Source: UBA4744 sp963723165 | GTDB taxonomy: Bacteria; Actinomycetota; Acidimicrobiia; Spongiisociales; UBA4744 | Assembly: GCA_963723165.1 (NCBI GenBank) | Contig: CAVRPP010000009.1 | Coordinates: forward strand, 1-38,544 | DNA: 38,544 nucleotides | Direction: 5' to 3' | Part shown: positions 15,660-24,231 of the stretch, piece by piece | Position numbering within the stretch: position 1 is the stretch's first letter | How the letters are laid out: each line of letters opens with the position of its first letter | Program-made: the position numbers and the translations under genes | The notes under the pieces: generated by a model | The model's database searches: none | Seen by the model: only the letters and a program-made list of their open reading frames with translations | Told to the model about the DNA's origin: nothing

Positions 15660-18206
15660 CTACCGGCGCTGGAGGTAGCCGGTCAGGCGGTTGGATTCCC
15701 GGCGGGCGAGACCTTCGGCCACGTCGAGTCGTTCGAGCGCCTGCGCTATTGCTTTCTCGCTGTGGGGGACTTCGTGGGTCGCCAGGAAGGCTCGCACGTC
15801 GTCGGCCCGGTCGTGGCGGGTCCAGATCGTCTCAACCGCCCGTTTGATGATCATGGGAGGGAAACGACCGATGATCGTTTCCCAATGGTCCTTGATGAGC
15901 TCCCAGGCCTGGTCGCCGTGAGACTCGCTTGCCAACAGCCGGCCGATCACCATCGGTCCGTTTGAGGTCCGGATGCGCCCGTCGAGCGTCATGGTGAACG
16001 TCTCCTTCGCCAGGACCGGATCCGGGAACTCGGGCAGCGTGTACATGAAGCGACCCTCTTCCTGCGGGTCGGAGGCCTGTGCATACCTGTCGTAGAAAAG
16101 CCGGTAGTCCGCCTCCGTCCCGACGGACGCGGTCACGTACAGGGCGGCCACCGCGACGTCCGGGTCCACCGATTCGGGCGACTCGAGCATCCGCTCGACG
16201 ACGCGGCGGGCCCGCTCCTGGGCGTGGCCCTGGCGGCCGACGGTTCCCAGAGTGCGCAGCACAGTGCCGCGGAGTTTGCGGGTCAGGTCATCTTCGCCTT
16301 CCGCGGGTTCCCAGCCGAGACGGTCGGCAACCGGCTCGATCAGGGTGCGGACCCAACTCTCAAAAACCGGCTGAACATCCGGTTGCACGATCCTGTGCAA
16401 GCGTTCCAGGGTTCCGCTCAGCAAACTCCAAACTGCCGCCTCCGTCTCGCCCTGATACCGGGAAGCGAGGTCCAGATACGTTCCGGAGTCGACCCGCCCG
16501 GCCTTCACCTGCGCCCACGTGTCGTCCAGCAACGAGTACCGCTCGTGCGGGTCGAGCTGGTCGAGTCGTTCGACCAGGCTGTCCATCAACTCGGGCGTGT
16601 AGCGCACCCGGTAGAAACCGTTCCCACCGGCGTTGGCCACCGCCCATTCGATCGGGCCGTTTGCCCGGATCTCCTCCGGGGTGACTCCCACAATCGCCGT
16701 CGACGTTTCCTCCGTTTGGCCGTCGCTGAGGCGGACCACGATCGGCACGTGCCACTCGCCACCACTCCCGGCGGGGAGATAGCCGAACCGTCGCTGCTCG
16801 ATGAGGAGCCCGTCGCCTTCCGGAGAGTGGGAAATCTCCACCTCGGGAAAACCCCCCTGGAAGATCCACGAATTCATGATCGCCCCGACCGGTTGGCCGG
16901 AGGCCTTTTCCAGCGCGCTCCACAGGTCGTGGGTTTCTGTGTTTCCGTAGGCATGGGTGCGGAGGTAGTCGCCGACTCCCTGCCGGAAGGTCTCCTCCCC
17001 CAGGAATTGCTGCAACATCCGCAGCAGCGCCGAGCCTTTTTGATACGTCAGCGAGTCGAACATCTGGTCGGCCTCGTCCGGTGCGTCCACGTCGAACTCG
17101 ACCGGTCGAGTGGAGGCAAGGGCGTCGGTGTCGAGGGCGTAGCCGCGCGACGGTGCGAACTCGAGCCAGGTCTTCCACTCGGGACGGAACGAGTCTGACG
17201 CCATCATCTCCATGAAGGTGGCGAACGCTTCGTTCAGCCAGATCCCGTTCCACCACTTCATGGTGACGAGATCACCGAACCACATGTGGGCAAGTTCGTG
17301 GGCGATCACCGAACTGACCCGCTCCAGTTCTGTTTGACGGGCTACCTGCGGATCGACCAGGACGGCGTTCTCCCGGTAGGTGACGGCGCCGACGTTCTCC
17401 ATCGCCCCGAACGCGAAGTCGGGGATAGCAATGAAGTCCATCTTGTCGCCCGGATAAGGGATGTCGTAGTACGCCGCCAACCAGCGCAGGAAGTAGGCGC
17501 CGGCCTCCAGAGCGAACCCGGTCAGGTGGGCCTTGCCGGGAGCGTGAATGATGCGCAACGGGATGCCGTCGACGTCGACCGGGTCGGTTGCCTCGAGGGC
17601 GCCGACGACAAAGGCGACCAGGTAGGTGGACATCTTCATCGTGTCGGCGAAGCGCACCGCGACCTTGCCTTCGCCGGCGTCCTGCCGGTCGACCTCGCCT
17701 GCATTGGAGACCGCCAGGAGGTCCGAATCGACCACAAGGGTGACACCGAAGACCGCCTTGAATTCTGGCTCGTCCCAGCAGGGGAAAGCCCGGCGGGCGT
17801 CGGTGGCCTCGAACTGGGTCGTGGCAATGGTGCGCAGGTTGCCCTCGTGGTCTGTGAACGTGCTGCGGTAGAACCCGCGCAGCTTGTCGTTGAGGATGCC
17901 CTTGAACGCCATCGTCAGGGTCCAATCACCGACCGCCGCAGAGCGGCTCAGGGCCAGGCGGGCCCGCTCGGTGTCTTCCTCGTAGGTGGCGGTGGCGGTG
18001 AGGATGTCGTCGTTCTCGTTGGTGAGGGTGATCTCGTCGAGTTCCAGTTCGATCGCGTTGAGCACGATTTCGTCTGTTGTTTCCTCGACGGTGACGCTGA
18101 TCTCGACCCGCCCGGCAAATACGGAGTTCTCGAGATCCGGTTCGATGGTGAGGTCGTACCGGTGGGGGATGACATGTCTGGGAAGGCGGTAGCGGCTCTC
18201 GGTCAC
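15660..18206 (-). CDS. pepN: aminopeptidase N (M1 family zinc metallopeptidase)
   Basis: An 848-residue M1 aminopeptidase. The N-terminal beta domain leads to the substrate motif FGAMENVGAVTYRE (near residue 265). The zinc site is VIAHELAHMWFGD (His-Glu-x-x-His near 301-305), and the third ligand Glu is in WLNEAFATF about 20 residues on. The C-terminal half (about 480-840) is the ERAP1-like helical domain. It releases N-terminal residues from peptides in the cytosol. Start GTG 18206 is chosen because AAGGAG precedes it and the following TESRYRLPRHVIPHRYDL is the classic M1 beginning; the open frame continues to 18377 without homology. It diverges from the PAP2 gene. Confidence 0.93.
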   Translation of the reverse strand: MTESRYRLPRHVIPHRYDLTIEPDLENSVFAGRVEISVTVEETTDEIVLNAIELELDEITLTNENDDILTATATYEEDTERARLALSRSAAVGDWTLTMAFKGILNDKLRGFYRSTFTDHEGNLRTIATTQFEATDARRAFPCWDEPEFKAVFGVTLVVDSDLLAVSNAGEVDRQDAGEGKVAVRFADTMKMSTYLVAFVVGALEATDPVDVDGIPLRIIHAPGKAHLTGFALEAGAYFLRWLAAYYDIPYPGDKMDFIAIPDFAFGAMENVGAVTYRENAVLVDPQVARQTELERVSSVIAHELAHMWFGDLVTMKWWNGIWLNEAFATFMEMMASDSFRPEWKTWLEFAPSRGYALDTDALASTRPVEFDVDAPDEADQMFDSLTYQKGSALLRMLQQFLGEETFRQGVGDYLRTHAYGNTETHDLWSALEKASGQPVGAIMNSWIFQGGFPEVEISHSPEGDGLLIEQRRFGYLPAGSGGEWHVPIVVRLSDGQTEETSTAIVGVTPEEIRANGPIEWAVANAGGNGFYRVRYTPELMDSLVERLDQLDPHERYSLLDDTWAQVKAGRVDSGTYLDLASRYQGETEAAVWSLLSGTLERLHRIVQPDVQPVFESWVRTLIEPVADRLGWEPAEGEDDLTRKLRGTVLRTLGTVGRQGHAQERARRVVERMLESPESVDPDVAVAALYVTASVGTEADYRLFYDRYAQASDPQEEGRFMYTLPEFPDPVLAKETFTMTLDGRIRTSNGPMVIGRLLASESHGDQAWELIKDHWETIIGRFPPMIIKRAVETIWTRHDRADDVRAFLATHEVPHSEKAIAQALERLDVAEGLARRESNRLTGYLQRR

Positions 18207-18288
18207 CTGGGCTCCTTGTTTCGCACCCCGCCGATAGTAGCCCCGGCCGCCATTCAGATTTCCGGTATCGTGCCGTCCAGGAGGCGTT

Positions 18289-19200
18289 ATGGACCGGGTG
18301 CTCGAATGGGGCGTTGATGTCGTGCTGTGGTTCCAGCAAGCCAGCCCGCAACTCGACGCCTTCTTCGCCTTCTTCACTTTCCTCGGAGACGAGGAGTTCT
18401 ACCTGCTTGCTCTCCCGTTGATCTACTGGAGTATCCACCGTGCGGTGGGCGTGCGCCTCATGGTCGTCTTCTTGCTGTCCGGCCTGGTCAACCAGGTTGC
18501 GAAGAACCTGGCCGCTCAACCCCGGCCCTTCGAGTACGACGCGCGAGTCGAGGAGATCGTTGGAGCGGACGGGTTCGGTCTGCCCAGCGGTCATACACAG
18601 AGTGCGGTGGTGGTGTGGGGATACCTGGGATCAGTCGCCCGCAAGAAGTGGGTGTGGGCCGTGGCCGTGGCTTTGATGGTGCTCACGCCCCTGTCGCGGA
18701 TCTATCTCGGTGTGCATTTCCCGACCGATGTGCTGGGTGGGTACGTGTTGGGCATCGCAGTGTTGTGGCTCTGGTTGCGTTATGGCCGCCGGCTTGAAAC
18801 GTGGTTCTTCGAGCAAGAGACCATTCACCAGCTGATCTTGATTACCGCCATACCGGCGCTGGCGATGATCGCATGGCCCACCGCGGAGATGGTTACCGGA
18901 GGCGGCACCATGGTTGGAATCGGGGCCGGTCTGGTGCTGGAACGACGGCTGGTCGGATTCGACGTCGCAGGAAGTGTCCCGCAGCGAGCACTCCGGTTTC
19001 TTTTCGGGCTGGTCGTCCTGGCCGGGTTGTGGTTGGGCTTGCGGATGGCATTCGATGGGCTCGAACCTGCCATCGTCCTGCGGCTCCTCCGCTACGCGCT
19101 GGTCGGATTCTGGGGAGCGGTCGGCGCCCCCTGGGCGTTCCTCAAGTTGGGCCTGGCTAGGCGGGAAGCCGACTTCGAACCAAAACCGATCACCTGGTAG
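18289..19200 (+). CDS. PAP2-family membrane phosphatase
   Basis: A 303-residue membrane protein of the type 2 phosphatidic acid phosphatase superfamily. The three catalytic segments are present in order: KNLAAQPRP (near 72-80), PSGH (about 98-101) and SRIYLGVHFPTD (about 136-147, with the essential His). Helices flank these, and about four more transmembrane segments follow from residue 180 on, longer than the minimal family. It likely removes phosphate from a lipid such as undecaprenyl pyrophosphate or phosphatidic acid at the membrane surface. ATG 18289 is preceded by AGGAGG at optimal spacing. Confidence 0.88.
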   Translation: MDRVLEWGVDVVLWFQQASPQLDAFFAFFTFLGDEEFYLLALPLIYWSIHRAVGVRLMVVFLLSGLVNQVAKNLAAQPRPFEYDARVEEIVGADGFGLPSGHTQSAVVVWGYLGSVARKKWVWAVAVALMVLTPLSRIYLGVHFPTDVLGGYVLGIAVLWLWLRYGRRLETWFFEQETIHQLILITAIPALAMIAWPTAEMVTGGGTMVGIGAGLVLERRLVGFDVAGSVPQRALRFLFGLVVLAGLWLGLRMAFDGLEPAIVLRLLRYALVGFWGAVGAPWAFLKLGLARREADFEPKPITW

Positions 19201-19213
19201 TCCCAGTCCCAGA

Positions 19214-19266
19214 CCGTTCCGGCGTCGATTTCCGAGCCCTGGTGACACTTTTTGACGCCAGAACGG
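19214..19266. repeat. 53-bp palindromic element, copy A
   Basis: Starts CCGTTCCGGCGTC and ends GACGCCAGAACGG, an inverted repeat with one mismatch, 53 bp in all. It lies between the convergent PAP2 and ABC permease genes, 6 bp from the permease stop. Three more copies of exactly 53 bp occur at 21450, 22542 and 27442. The 27-bp interior begins with GATTTC. Confidence 0.85.
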
Positions 19267-19272
19267 GAAGAA

Positions 19273-20460
19273 CTAGCGCTCGGCCGCCCGCCAGGCGTCA
19301 CGGATGCGCACTTTGGCGCCGATCTGGAGCACGCCGCCCCGGTAGACCCGTCCGCCGATGCGGATCATGCCGTAGACGGCGGCCAGGATCAGGGCGATGG
19401 ATAGGGCTATCTCCCAGGCCGGCACGTCTGTCACCGAGGACCGGATCGGCATGACCATCGGGGAGGTGGGCGGGATCAACGAGAAGATCCGGACGGCCAA
19501 CACCTCGGGGTCGCTGGAGGCGATCAGAGAGAAGAAATAGCCCGGGAGCATCAAGAGAATGGGAATCATCCCGGCGCTCATGGCGTCCTCCTGGCGGGAA
19601 ACCAGGGCGCCCATGGACGCGTACAGAACGCTGAAGAAGGCGTAGCCGAGCAGGAACCAGAAGACGATGCGGGCGAACAGGCCGGCACCGATCCCCGCCA
19701 GATCGATATCGGCGATGTCGACCATGGTGAGCGTCAAGATGACCGCACCGGTCAAGATGACCAGTTGCGCCAGCCCGAGCAGTCCGATACCGAGCACCTT
19801 GCCCGTCAGGATCTGATGCGGCTGGACCCGGGACAGCACCACTTCGACTACCCGGTTGGATTTCTCTTCGAGGACACCGAGCATCACGAACTGGCCGAAC
19901 ATCAAGATGGCCATGTACATCACGAACGCACCTACCAGCCCGGCGATCCTTCGGGGTTCGGCGTTGGGATCCGGCGCTTCCAGCGATCGGCTGGCCGGAG
20001 GCGAAGGCGTAATGATGGCCGCAGCTTCCTCCGGTGTGATGCCCAATTCTTCGATTGTCCTGCCGCGTTCAACCGCTTGAACGGCCGAGCCGATGACGGA
20101 GGTCAGGATCTGGTTCGGTTCCTTGCGCCAGACGAGCTCGCGATCCTTCGTCACAACCACCCGCACCTCGCCGTCCAGCAACGCCGCTTCGGCGGCCTCG
20201 AGTGACGCGAACTCGGTGAAGCGCATGTTCAAGTTGAAAGTGCTTGCGGCGGCGCGGGCGGCCACCTCGAATTCGGTCTCGATCGTTCCAACGATGCCGA
20301 TCTCCTGCCGGGGCGGATCATTGATGGTGCTCGCCAGCAGCGGACCAATCGCCAGGACAAGCAGCACGATGACCCCGGTCGAAACGAGGAAGGCCTTGCT
20401 CCTGGCGCGCTGGGTGAGGTCCCGGCGGGCGATCTCCCAGGTCTGGCGGAGTGATGTCAC
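19273..20460 (-). CDS. ABC-2 type exporter permease (NatB-like)
   Basis: A 395-residue permease. The first transmembrane helix is in AFLVSTGVIVLLVLAIGPLL, followed by a large extracytoplasmic domain (about 45-170). Five or so further helices follow from about 180, including the phrase VLEEKSNRVVEVVLSRVQPHQ, typical of NatB/YhaP permeases. The pairing with the ATPase immediately upstream (GTGA overlap at 20457-20460) makes it the membrane half of a two-gene exporter. The start is GTG 20460. Substrate unknown; the family name comes from Na+ efflux in Bacillus, but peptides, lipids or drugs are possible. Confidence 0.88.
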   Translation of the reverse strand: MTSLRQTWEIARRDLTQRARSKAFLVSTGVIVLLVLAIGPLLASTINDPPRQEIGIVGTIETEFEVAARAAASTFNLNMRFTEFASLEAAEAALLDGEVRVVVTKDRELVWRKEPNQILTSVIGSAVQAVERGRTIEELGITPEEAAAIITPSPPASRSLEAPDPNAEPRRIAGLVGAFVMYMAILMFGQFVMLGVLEEKSNRVVEVVLSRVQPHQILTGKVLGIGLLGLAQLVILTGAVILTLTMVDIADIDLAGIGAGLFARIVFWFLLGYAFFSVLYASMGALVSRQEDAMSAGMIPILLMLPGYFFSLIASSDPEVLAVRIFSLIPPTSPMVMPIRSSVTDVPAWEIALSIALILAAVYGMIRIGGRVYRGGVLQIGAKVRIRDAWRAAER

Positions 20461-21341
20461 GATTCCACCGCCTCGCGGAAGAGGTCGGTGAGGCCGGGCG
20501 GTTCGACGGTGAACATGGTGACCTCTCCCTGCGCCTGGGCTTTGGCCAGGATTTCATCGAGCCGTACGGATGTGTCGATCAGATAGCGCACCTCGGCGGC
20601 CGGCCCTCGCACCACCTCGAGTCCTTTCACGTCGGGCACCCACGCCCGGCCATCGACCGCGACCTGGAGATGACGCCGTCCGGAAGCCAGCTTGAGCGCG
20701 GCTACCTCTCCGGAGAGGACGATCCGGCCCTGGTTGATGATCACCACGTCCTGGCACACGTCTTCCACCAGGTCCAATTGATGGCTCGAAAACACGATGC
20801 CGACGCCACTCTCGGCCAGTTCGGCCAGCATTCCGGCCATGGTCTCCATACCGATCGGATCAAGTCCTGCGAAGGGCTCGTCGAGCACCAGCAGGCCGGG
20901 CCCGTGGATCAAAGCAGTCGCGAGCTGGACCCGCTGCTGGTTGCCGTGCGACAGCCGCACGGTCTCGTCGAAGGCCCGGTCGCTCAAGCCGAGACGGCCC
21001 AACCAGTAGTCAGCGCGTTGGGCGGCAGTGGTCCGATCGAGCCCCGACAGCCTGCCGAAGTAGGTCAGCTGATCGTGAACCTTCATCTTCGTGTACAGGC
21101 CGCGTTCTTCGGGCATGTACCCGAACTGCAGGCGTTCAGCCGGGCCTACCGGTTGCTCCTTCCACAAGATCTGTCCACGATCGGGTCGGACCAGGCCGAA
21201 CACACAACGCATCGCGGTTGTCTTGCCGGCGCCATTCGGTCCCAGGAACCCGACGATCCTTCCTGGGGGCACATCGAACGAGGCGCCGTCGAGTGCGACC
21301 ACCGACCCGTACCTTTTGTCGAGGTTTCGGAGCGAGAGCAC
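20457..21341 (-). CDS. ABC transporter ATP-binding protein (NatA-like)
   Basis: A 294-residue ATPase. Walker A is GPNGAGKTT (34-42), the signature is LSHGNQQRVQLA, Walker B is GLLVLDEPFAGLDP, and the H-loop is FSSHQLDLVE. A C-terminal extension of about 80 residues resembles the NatA/DUF4162 regulatory tail. It powers the permease encoded directly downstream with a 4-bp overlap. The open frame reaches a TTG at 21371, but GTG 21341 has GGAGA seven bases upstream and starts the domain cleanly (VLSLRNLDKRYG), so that start is preferred. Confidence 0.9.
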   Translation of the reverse strand: MLSLRNLDKRYGSVVALDGASFDVPPGRIVGFLGPNGAGKTTAMRCVFGLVRPDRGQILWKEQPVGPAERLQFGYMPEERGLYTKMKVHDQLTYFGRLSGLDRTTAAQRADYWLGRLGLSDRAFDETVRLSHGNQQRVQLATALIHGPGLLVLDEPFAGLDPIGMETMAGMLAELAESGVGIVFSSHQLDLVEDVCQDVVIINQGRIVLSGEVAALKLASGRRHLQVAVDGRAWVPDVKGLEVVRGPAAEVRYLIDTSVRLDEILAKAQAQGEVTMFTVEPPGLTDLFREAVES

Positions 21342-21449
21342 GTGAGACTCTCCTTGGTCTCCCCTCGCCAAGCATGGTCCCGGCAGGGGTGCCGGTCGAG
21401 GGGCCGACCGGCGGTATCTTTGGGCCGAAGGTCACGCCACCCGGGAATC

Positions 21450-21502
21450 CCGTTCTGGCGTCGATTTCGTACTCTGGGTGTCGTTTATTGACGCCAGAAC
21501 GG
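21450..21502. repeat. 53-bp palindromic element, copy B
   Basis: CCGTTCTGGCGTC at the left and GACGCCAGAACGG at the right are a perfect 13-bp inverted repeat enclosing 27 bp that begin with GATTTC. It lies in the divergent gap between the ABC ATPase and the endonuclease-family gene, 35 bp before the latter's ATG, so it is not merely a terminator between convergent genes. Confidence 0.88.
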
Positions 21503-21537
21503 GATTCGTGATCGGCGGCGGCTCCTAGTCTGTCCAG

Positions 21538-22527
21538 ATGGATTTCAAGGAAAGCGGGAGGCGAATCGAGAGCGGTCCTGATAAGGGCAAGCGGATCCTG
21601 AGGTTCGTGGGAATCGTCCTGGGGGGCGGGTTGCTCACCGCCACACTGCTCGGGTTCTTTGGCGGCCTGTGGTGGCCGCTCGATCTTCTCTCCAACTTCA
21701 GGTTCCAGTATGTGGTCGGCCTTTTGCTTGCCGTGGGCTTCCTGGCGGTGAGCCGGTCGGGGAAGCTTGCTCTGGTGGTGCTGGCAGGAGTAGCGGTGAA
21801 TCTGGCGTTGCTGTTTCCGCTGTACACGGGTTCCTCAGCATCCGCTACGTCCATTTCTTCAACGCTGCGCATCCTGACGTTCAACGTGGGCGTGGACAAC
21901 CAGAGGACAGAAGATGTAATAGCGCTCTTCGCTGATAGCGGTGCTGATCTCATCTTCATCTTCGAGGGTGGGCCGCAATGGGAAGAAGCCATCAGGTCAT
22001 CCGACCTGGCCTATGAGCTTTCTCCCGGGCTGCCGACTGCGTTTGGCTTTGGAAACGCCATCCTGGTTCGGTCGGGTCTCGAGGTCCGGTTGGACGGGAT
22101 TCGGGTAGGCCCCAATACTCCACGGGCCCGGCAACTGGACATGGAGTTTGACGGCGGGCCCATCTCGATCCTGGCCGTGCATCCACCTTCTCCGACCTCG
22201 GGCGCCAAGTCCGCCACCCGCGATGAGCAATTGGCCGGGGTGGCAGACTGGGCCAGGGCTCAGGATCGCCCGGTTGTTGTGGTCGGCGACCTCAACGCCT
22301 CTCCCTGGTCTCACGGCTTTCGACCCCTGGCGGAGTCAGGCTTGATCAACTCGTTGGACGGCTTCGGACTGCAAGCCTCGTGGCCGTCGGTGCTAGGTCC
22401 GTTCGGCGTGCCGATCGACCATCTGTTGCACAGCCCGGAATTGACCACCGTCACCCGTACTACCGGCCCCAGTCTGGGCTCGGAGCACCGTGCGGTTTCG
22501 ATCACTTTGGCCCGGGCGGCCGGCTAG
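21538..22527 (+). CDS. membrane-anchored endonuclease/exonuclease/phosphatase family protein
   Basis: A 329-residue protein. The N-terminal 90 residues hold about three transmembrane helices (VGIVLGGGLLTATLLGFFGG, then VVGLLLAVGFLAV and LALVVLAGVAVNLALLFPLY). From about residue 105 an EEP fold follows: ILTFNVGVDN, VVVVGDLNASPWSHGF (the Asp-x-Asn pair), and the terminal Asp-His pairs in PIDHLLHS and SLGSEHRAVSI. This arrangement matches YafD-like proteins. The active site would face outside the membrane. Substrate unknown: phosphodiesters of lipid, nucleic acid or sugar are all possible. Confidence 0.84.
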   Translation: MDFKESGRRIESGPDKGKRILRFVGIVLGGGLLTATLLGFFGGLWWPLDLLSNFRFQYVVGLLLAVGFLAVSRSGKLALVVLAGVAVNLALLFPLYTGSSASATSISSTLRILTFNVGVDNQRTEDVIALFADSGADLIFIFEGGPQWEEAIRSSDLAYELSPGLPTAFGFGNAILVRSGLEVRLDGIRVGPNTPRARQLDMEFDGGPISILAVHPPSPTSGAKSATRDEQLAGVADWARAQDRPVVVVGDLNASPWSHGFRPLAESGLINSLDGFGLQASWPSVLGPFGVPIDHLLHSPELTTVTRTTGPSLGSEHRAVSITLARAAG

Positions 22528-22541
22528 ACCGACAGGCTGTC

Positions 22542-22594
22542 CCGTTCTGGCGTCGATTTCGTGCTGTGGGTGTCGTTTATTGACGCCAGAACGG
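22542..22594. repeat. 53-bp palindromic element, copy C
   Basis: Same perfect 13-bp arms as copy B, and an interior nearly identical to it. It is located between the convergent endonuclease-family and gnd genes, 14 bp after the former's stop and 6 bp from the latter's stop. Confidence 0.88.
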
Positions 22595-22600
22595 TTTTGG

Positions 22601-24106
22601 TCAGGCCTCGTAGGTGCCGGCGGTGGTGTCGCCTCCGGTTCCCGTCCAGTTGGTGTGGAAGAACTCCCCGCGGGGCCGATCGACCCGCTCATAGGTGTGG
22701 GCGCCGAAATAGTCGCGCTGGGCCTGGATCAGGTTGGCGGGCAAACGCCCGGACCGGTACGAGTCGTAGAAGGCCAGGGCGCTCGAATAGGCGGGAACCG
22801 GGATGCCGATCTTGACCGCTTGACGGACCGTGGCCCGCAGTCCCTTCTCCGATTCGGCGAGGGCCTGCTGGAAGAACGGATCGAGCATCAGGTTGGTCAG
22901 GCCGGGATCGTTGCTGAAAGCTTCGGTGATGTCGTCGAGGAAGGCGGCCCGGATGATGCAACCTTCTCGCCAGAGGGAGGCAATCCGTCCGTAGTCCAGG
23001 TCCCACCCGTACTCGGCAGCGGCGGCACGCAGCAGCATGAAACCCTGGGCGTACGAGATGATCTTGGCGGTGTAGACGGCTTGTTGGAGCTTTCCGACCC
23101 AGATTGCACGTTTGTGGGTGGCGATCTCCTGGCGTGTTTCCGCAGGTGTGTTGGGGGCGAGGCCGTCGAGCACATCACCGTGGGGGCCGGTGAGTTGGCC
23201 GGAGGCGGCTACCCGTTCCTCTTTGAGGGCCGAGACGATGCGGGCGAACACAGCTTCGGCTACGAGAGTGGTGGGCATGCCGAGATCGAGGGCCGATATG
23301 GCCGTCCACTTGCCGGTTCCCTTCTGTCCGGCGGCATCGAGGATCGACTCGACATGAGGGGAGCCGGGTTCTTCGCGGTAGGCGAGAATGTCGGCGGTGA
23401 TATCGATCAGATAGGAATCGAGTACTCCTTCTCCCCAGGTGCGGAAGACGCGCGACATCTCGTCGTGGGAGAGATTGAGACCGTCCTTCATGAAGTGGTA
23501 CGCCTCGGCGATCACCTGCATGTCGCCGTATTCGATGCCGTTGTGGACCATCTTTACGAAGTGTCCGGCCCCATCCGGCCCGACCCAATCGCAACAGGGC
23601 GTTCCGTCGGCCACTTTGGCGGCAATGTCCTGGAGGATGCCCCGCACGTGCGGCCATGCCGATGCACTGCCTCCCGGCATGATCGATGGTCCGTACCTGG
23701 CTCCTTCCTCGCCGCCGGAGATCCCGGTCCCCACAAAGAGGGCACCGTTTGCCTCGACCAGGGCGGTGCGGCGGATGGTATCGGTGAACTGCGAGTTGCC
23801 GCCGTCGATGAGGATGTCTCCGGGGTCGAGCATCGGCAGGATCTGTTCGATGACCGCATCGACGGCGGTTCCGGCCTTGACCATCAGCATGACCCGGCGG
23901 GGGGTTTTGAGGGCCTGGACCAACTCTTGGGGAGTATGGGTTCCAATGACCCGGGTGTTGCGGGCCGGTCCGGCCAGGAACTCGTCGACCCGGGCGGTCG
24001 AGCGATTGAACACGGCAACCGTGTAGCCGTGATCGTCCATATTCAGGACCAGATTCTGACCCATCACCGCCAATCCGATCAGTCCAATGTCGGCCTGGGC
24101 GCTCAT
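22601..24106 (-). CDS. gnd: 6-phosphogluconate dehydrogenase (decarboxylating)
   Basis: A 501-residue dehydrogenase of the pentose phosphate pathway, converting 6-phosphogluconate to ribulose 5-phosphate with NADP+. The N-terminal Rossmann domain has GLAVMGQNLVLNM, and NRS after the second strand is consistent with NADP+ preference. The catalytic region GPDGAGHFVKMVHNGIEYGD (near 175-195) holds the Lys and His-Asn. The C-terminal tail FFHTNWTGTGGDT completes the substrate site across the dimer. Length matches the long GndA-type enzymes. ATG 24106 is preceded by AGAGGAG; the open frame continues upstream without homology. Confidence 0.95.
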   Translation of the reverse strand: MSAQADIGLIGLAVMGQNLVLNMDDHGYTVAVFNRSTARVDEFLAGPARNTRVIGTHTPQELVQALKTPRRVMLMVKAGTAVDAVIEQILPMLDPGDILIDGGNSQFTDTIRRTALVEANGALFVGTGISGGEEGARYGPSIMPGGSASAWPHVRGILQDIAAKVADGTPCCDWVGPDGAGHFVKMVHNGIEYGDMQVIAEAYHFMKDGLNLSHDEMSRVFRTWGEGVLDSYLIDITADILAYREEPGSPHVESILDAAGQKGTGKWTAISALDLGMPTTLVAEAVFARIVSALKEERVAASGQLTGPHGDVLDGLAPNTPAETRQEIATHKRAIWVGKLQQAVYTAKIISYAQGFMLLRAAAAEYGWDLDYGRIASLWREGCIIRAAFLDDITEAFSNDPGLTNLMLDPFFQQALAESEKGLRATVRQAVKIGIPVPAYSSALAFYDSYRSGRLPANLIQAQRDYFGAHTYERVDRPRGEFFHTNWTGTGGDTTAGTYEA

Positions 24107-24231
24107 GAAGACTCCTCTGGAGGGGTAGCTCGATGTGGAGGTTACCCGCGCCCACGAAGTGGATAGAAAACCCGGTTTCGGATAGCGTATTACGTGCTTC
24201 AGATCGAAAATCAGGCGCCGATACGACGTAG

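Noticed and set aside
17286..18317. Long plus-strand frame opposite the aminopeptidase gene
   Set aside because: Antisense shadow of a clear M1 peptidase with all motifs; the plus-strand product is composition-driven and has no motif.
19214..19266. 53-bp palindromes as ordinary intrinsic terminators
   Set aside because: Two of four are not between convergent genes, no consistent T run follows the stem, and exact 53-bp length with long inner loop is atypical for terminators.
22490..24166. 558-residue plus-strand frame opposite gnd
   Set aside because: Shadow of the unmistakable 6-phosphogluconate dehydrogenase on the minus strand.
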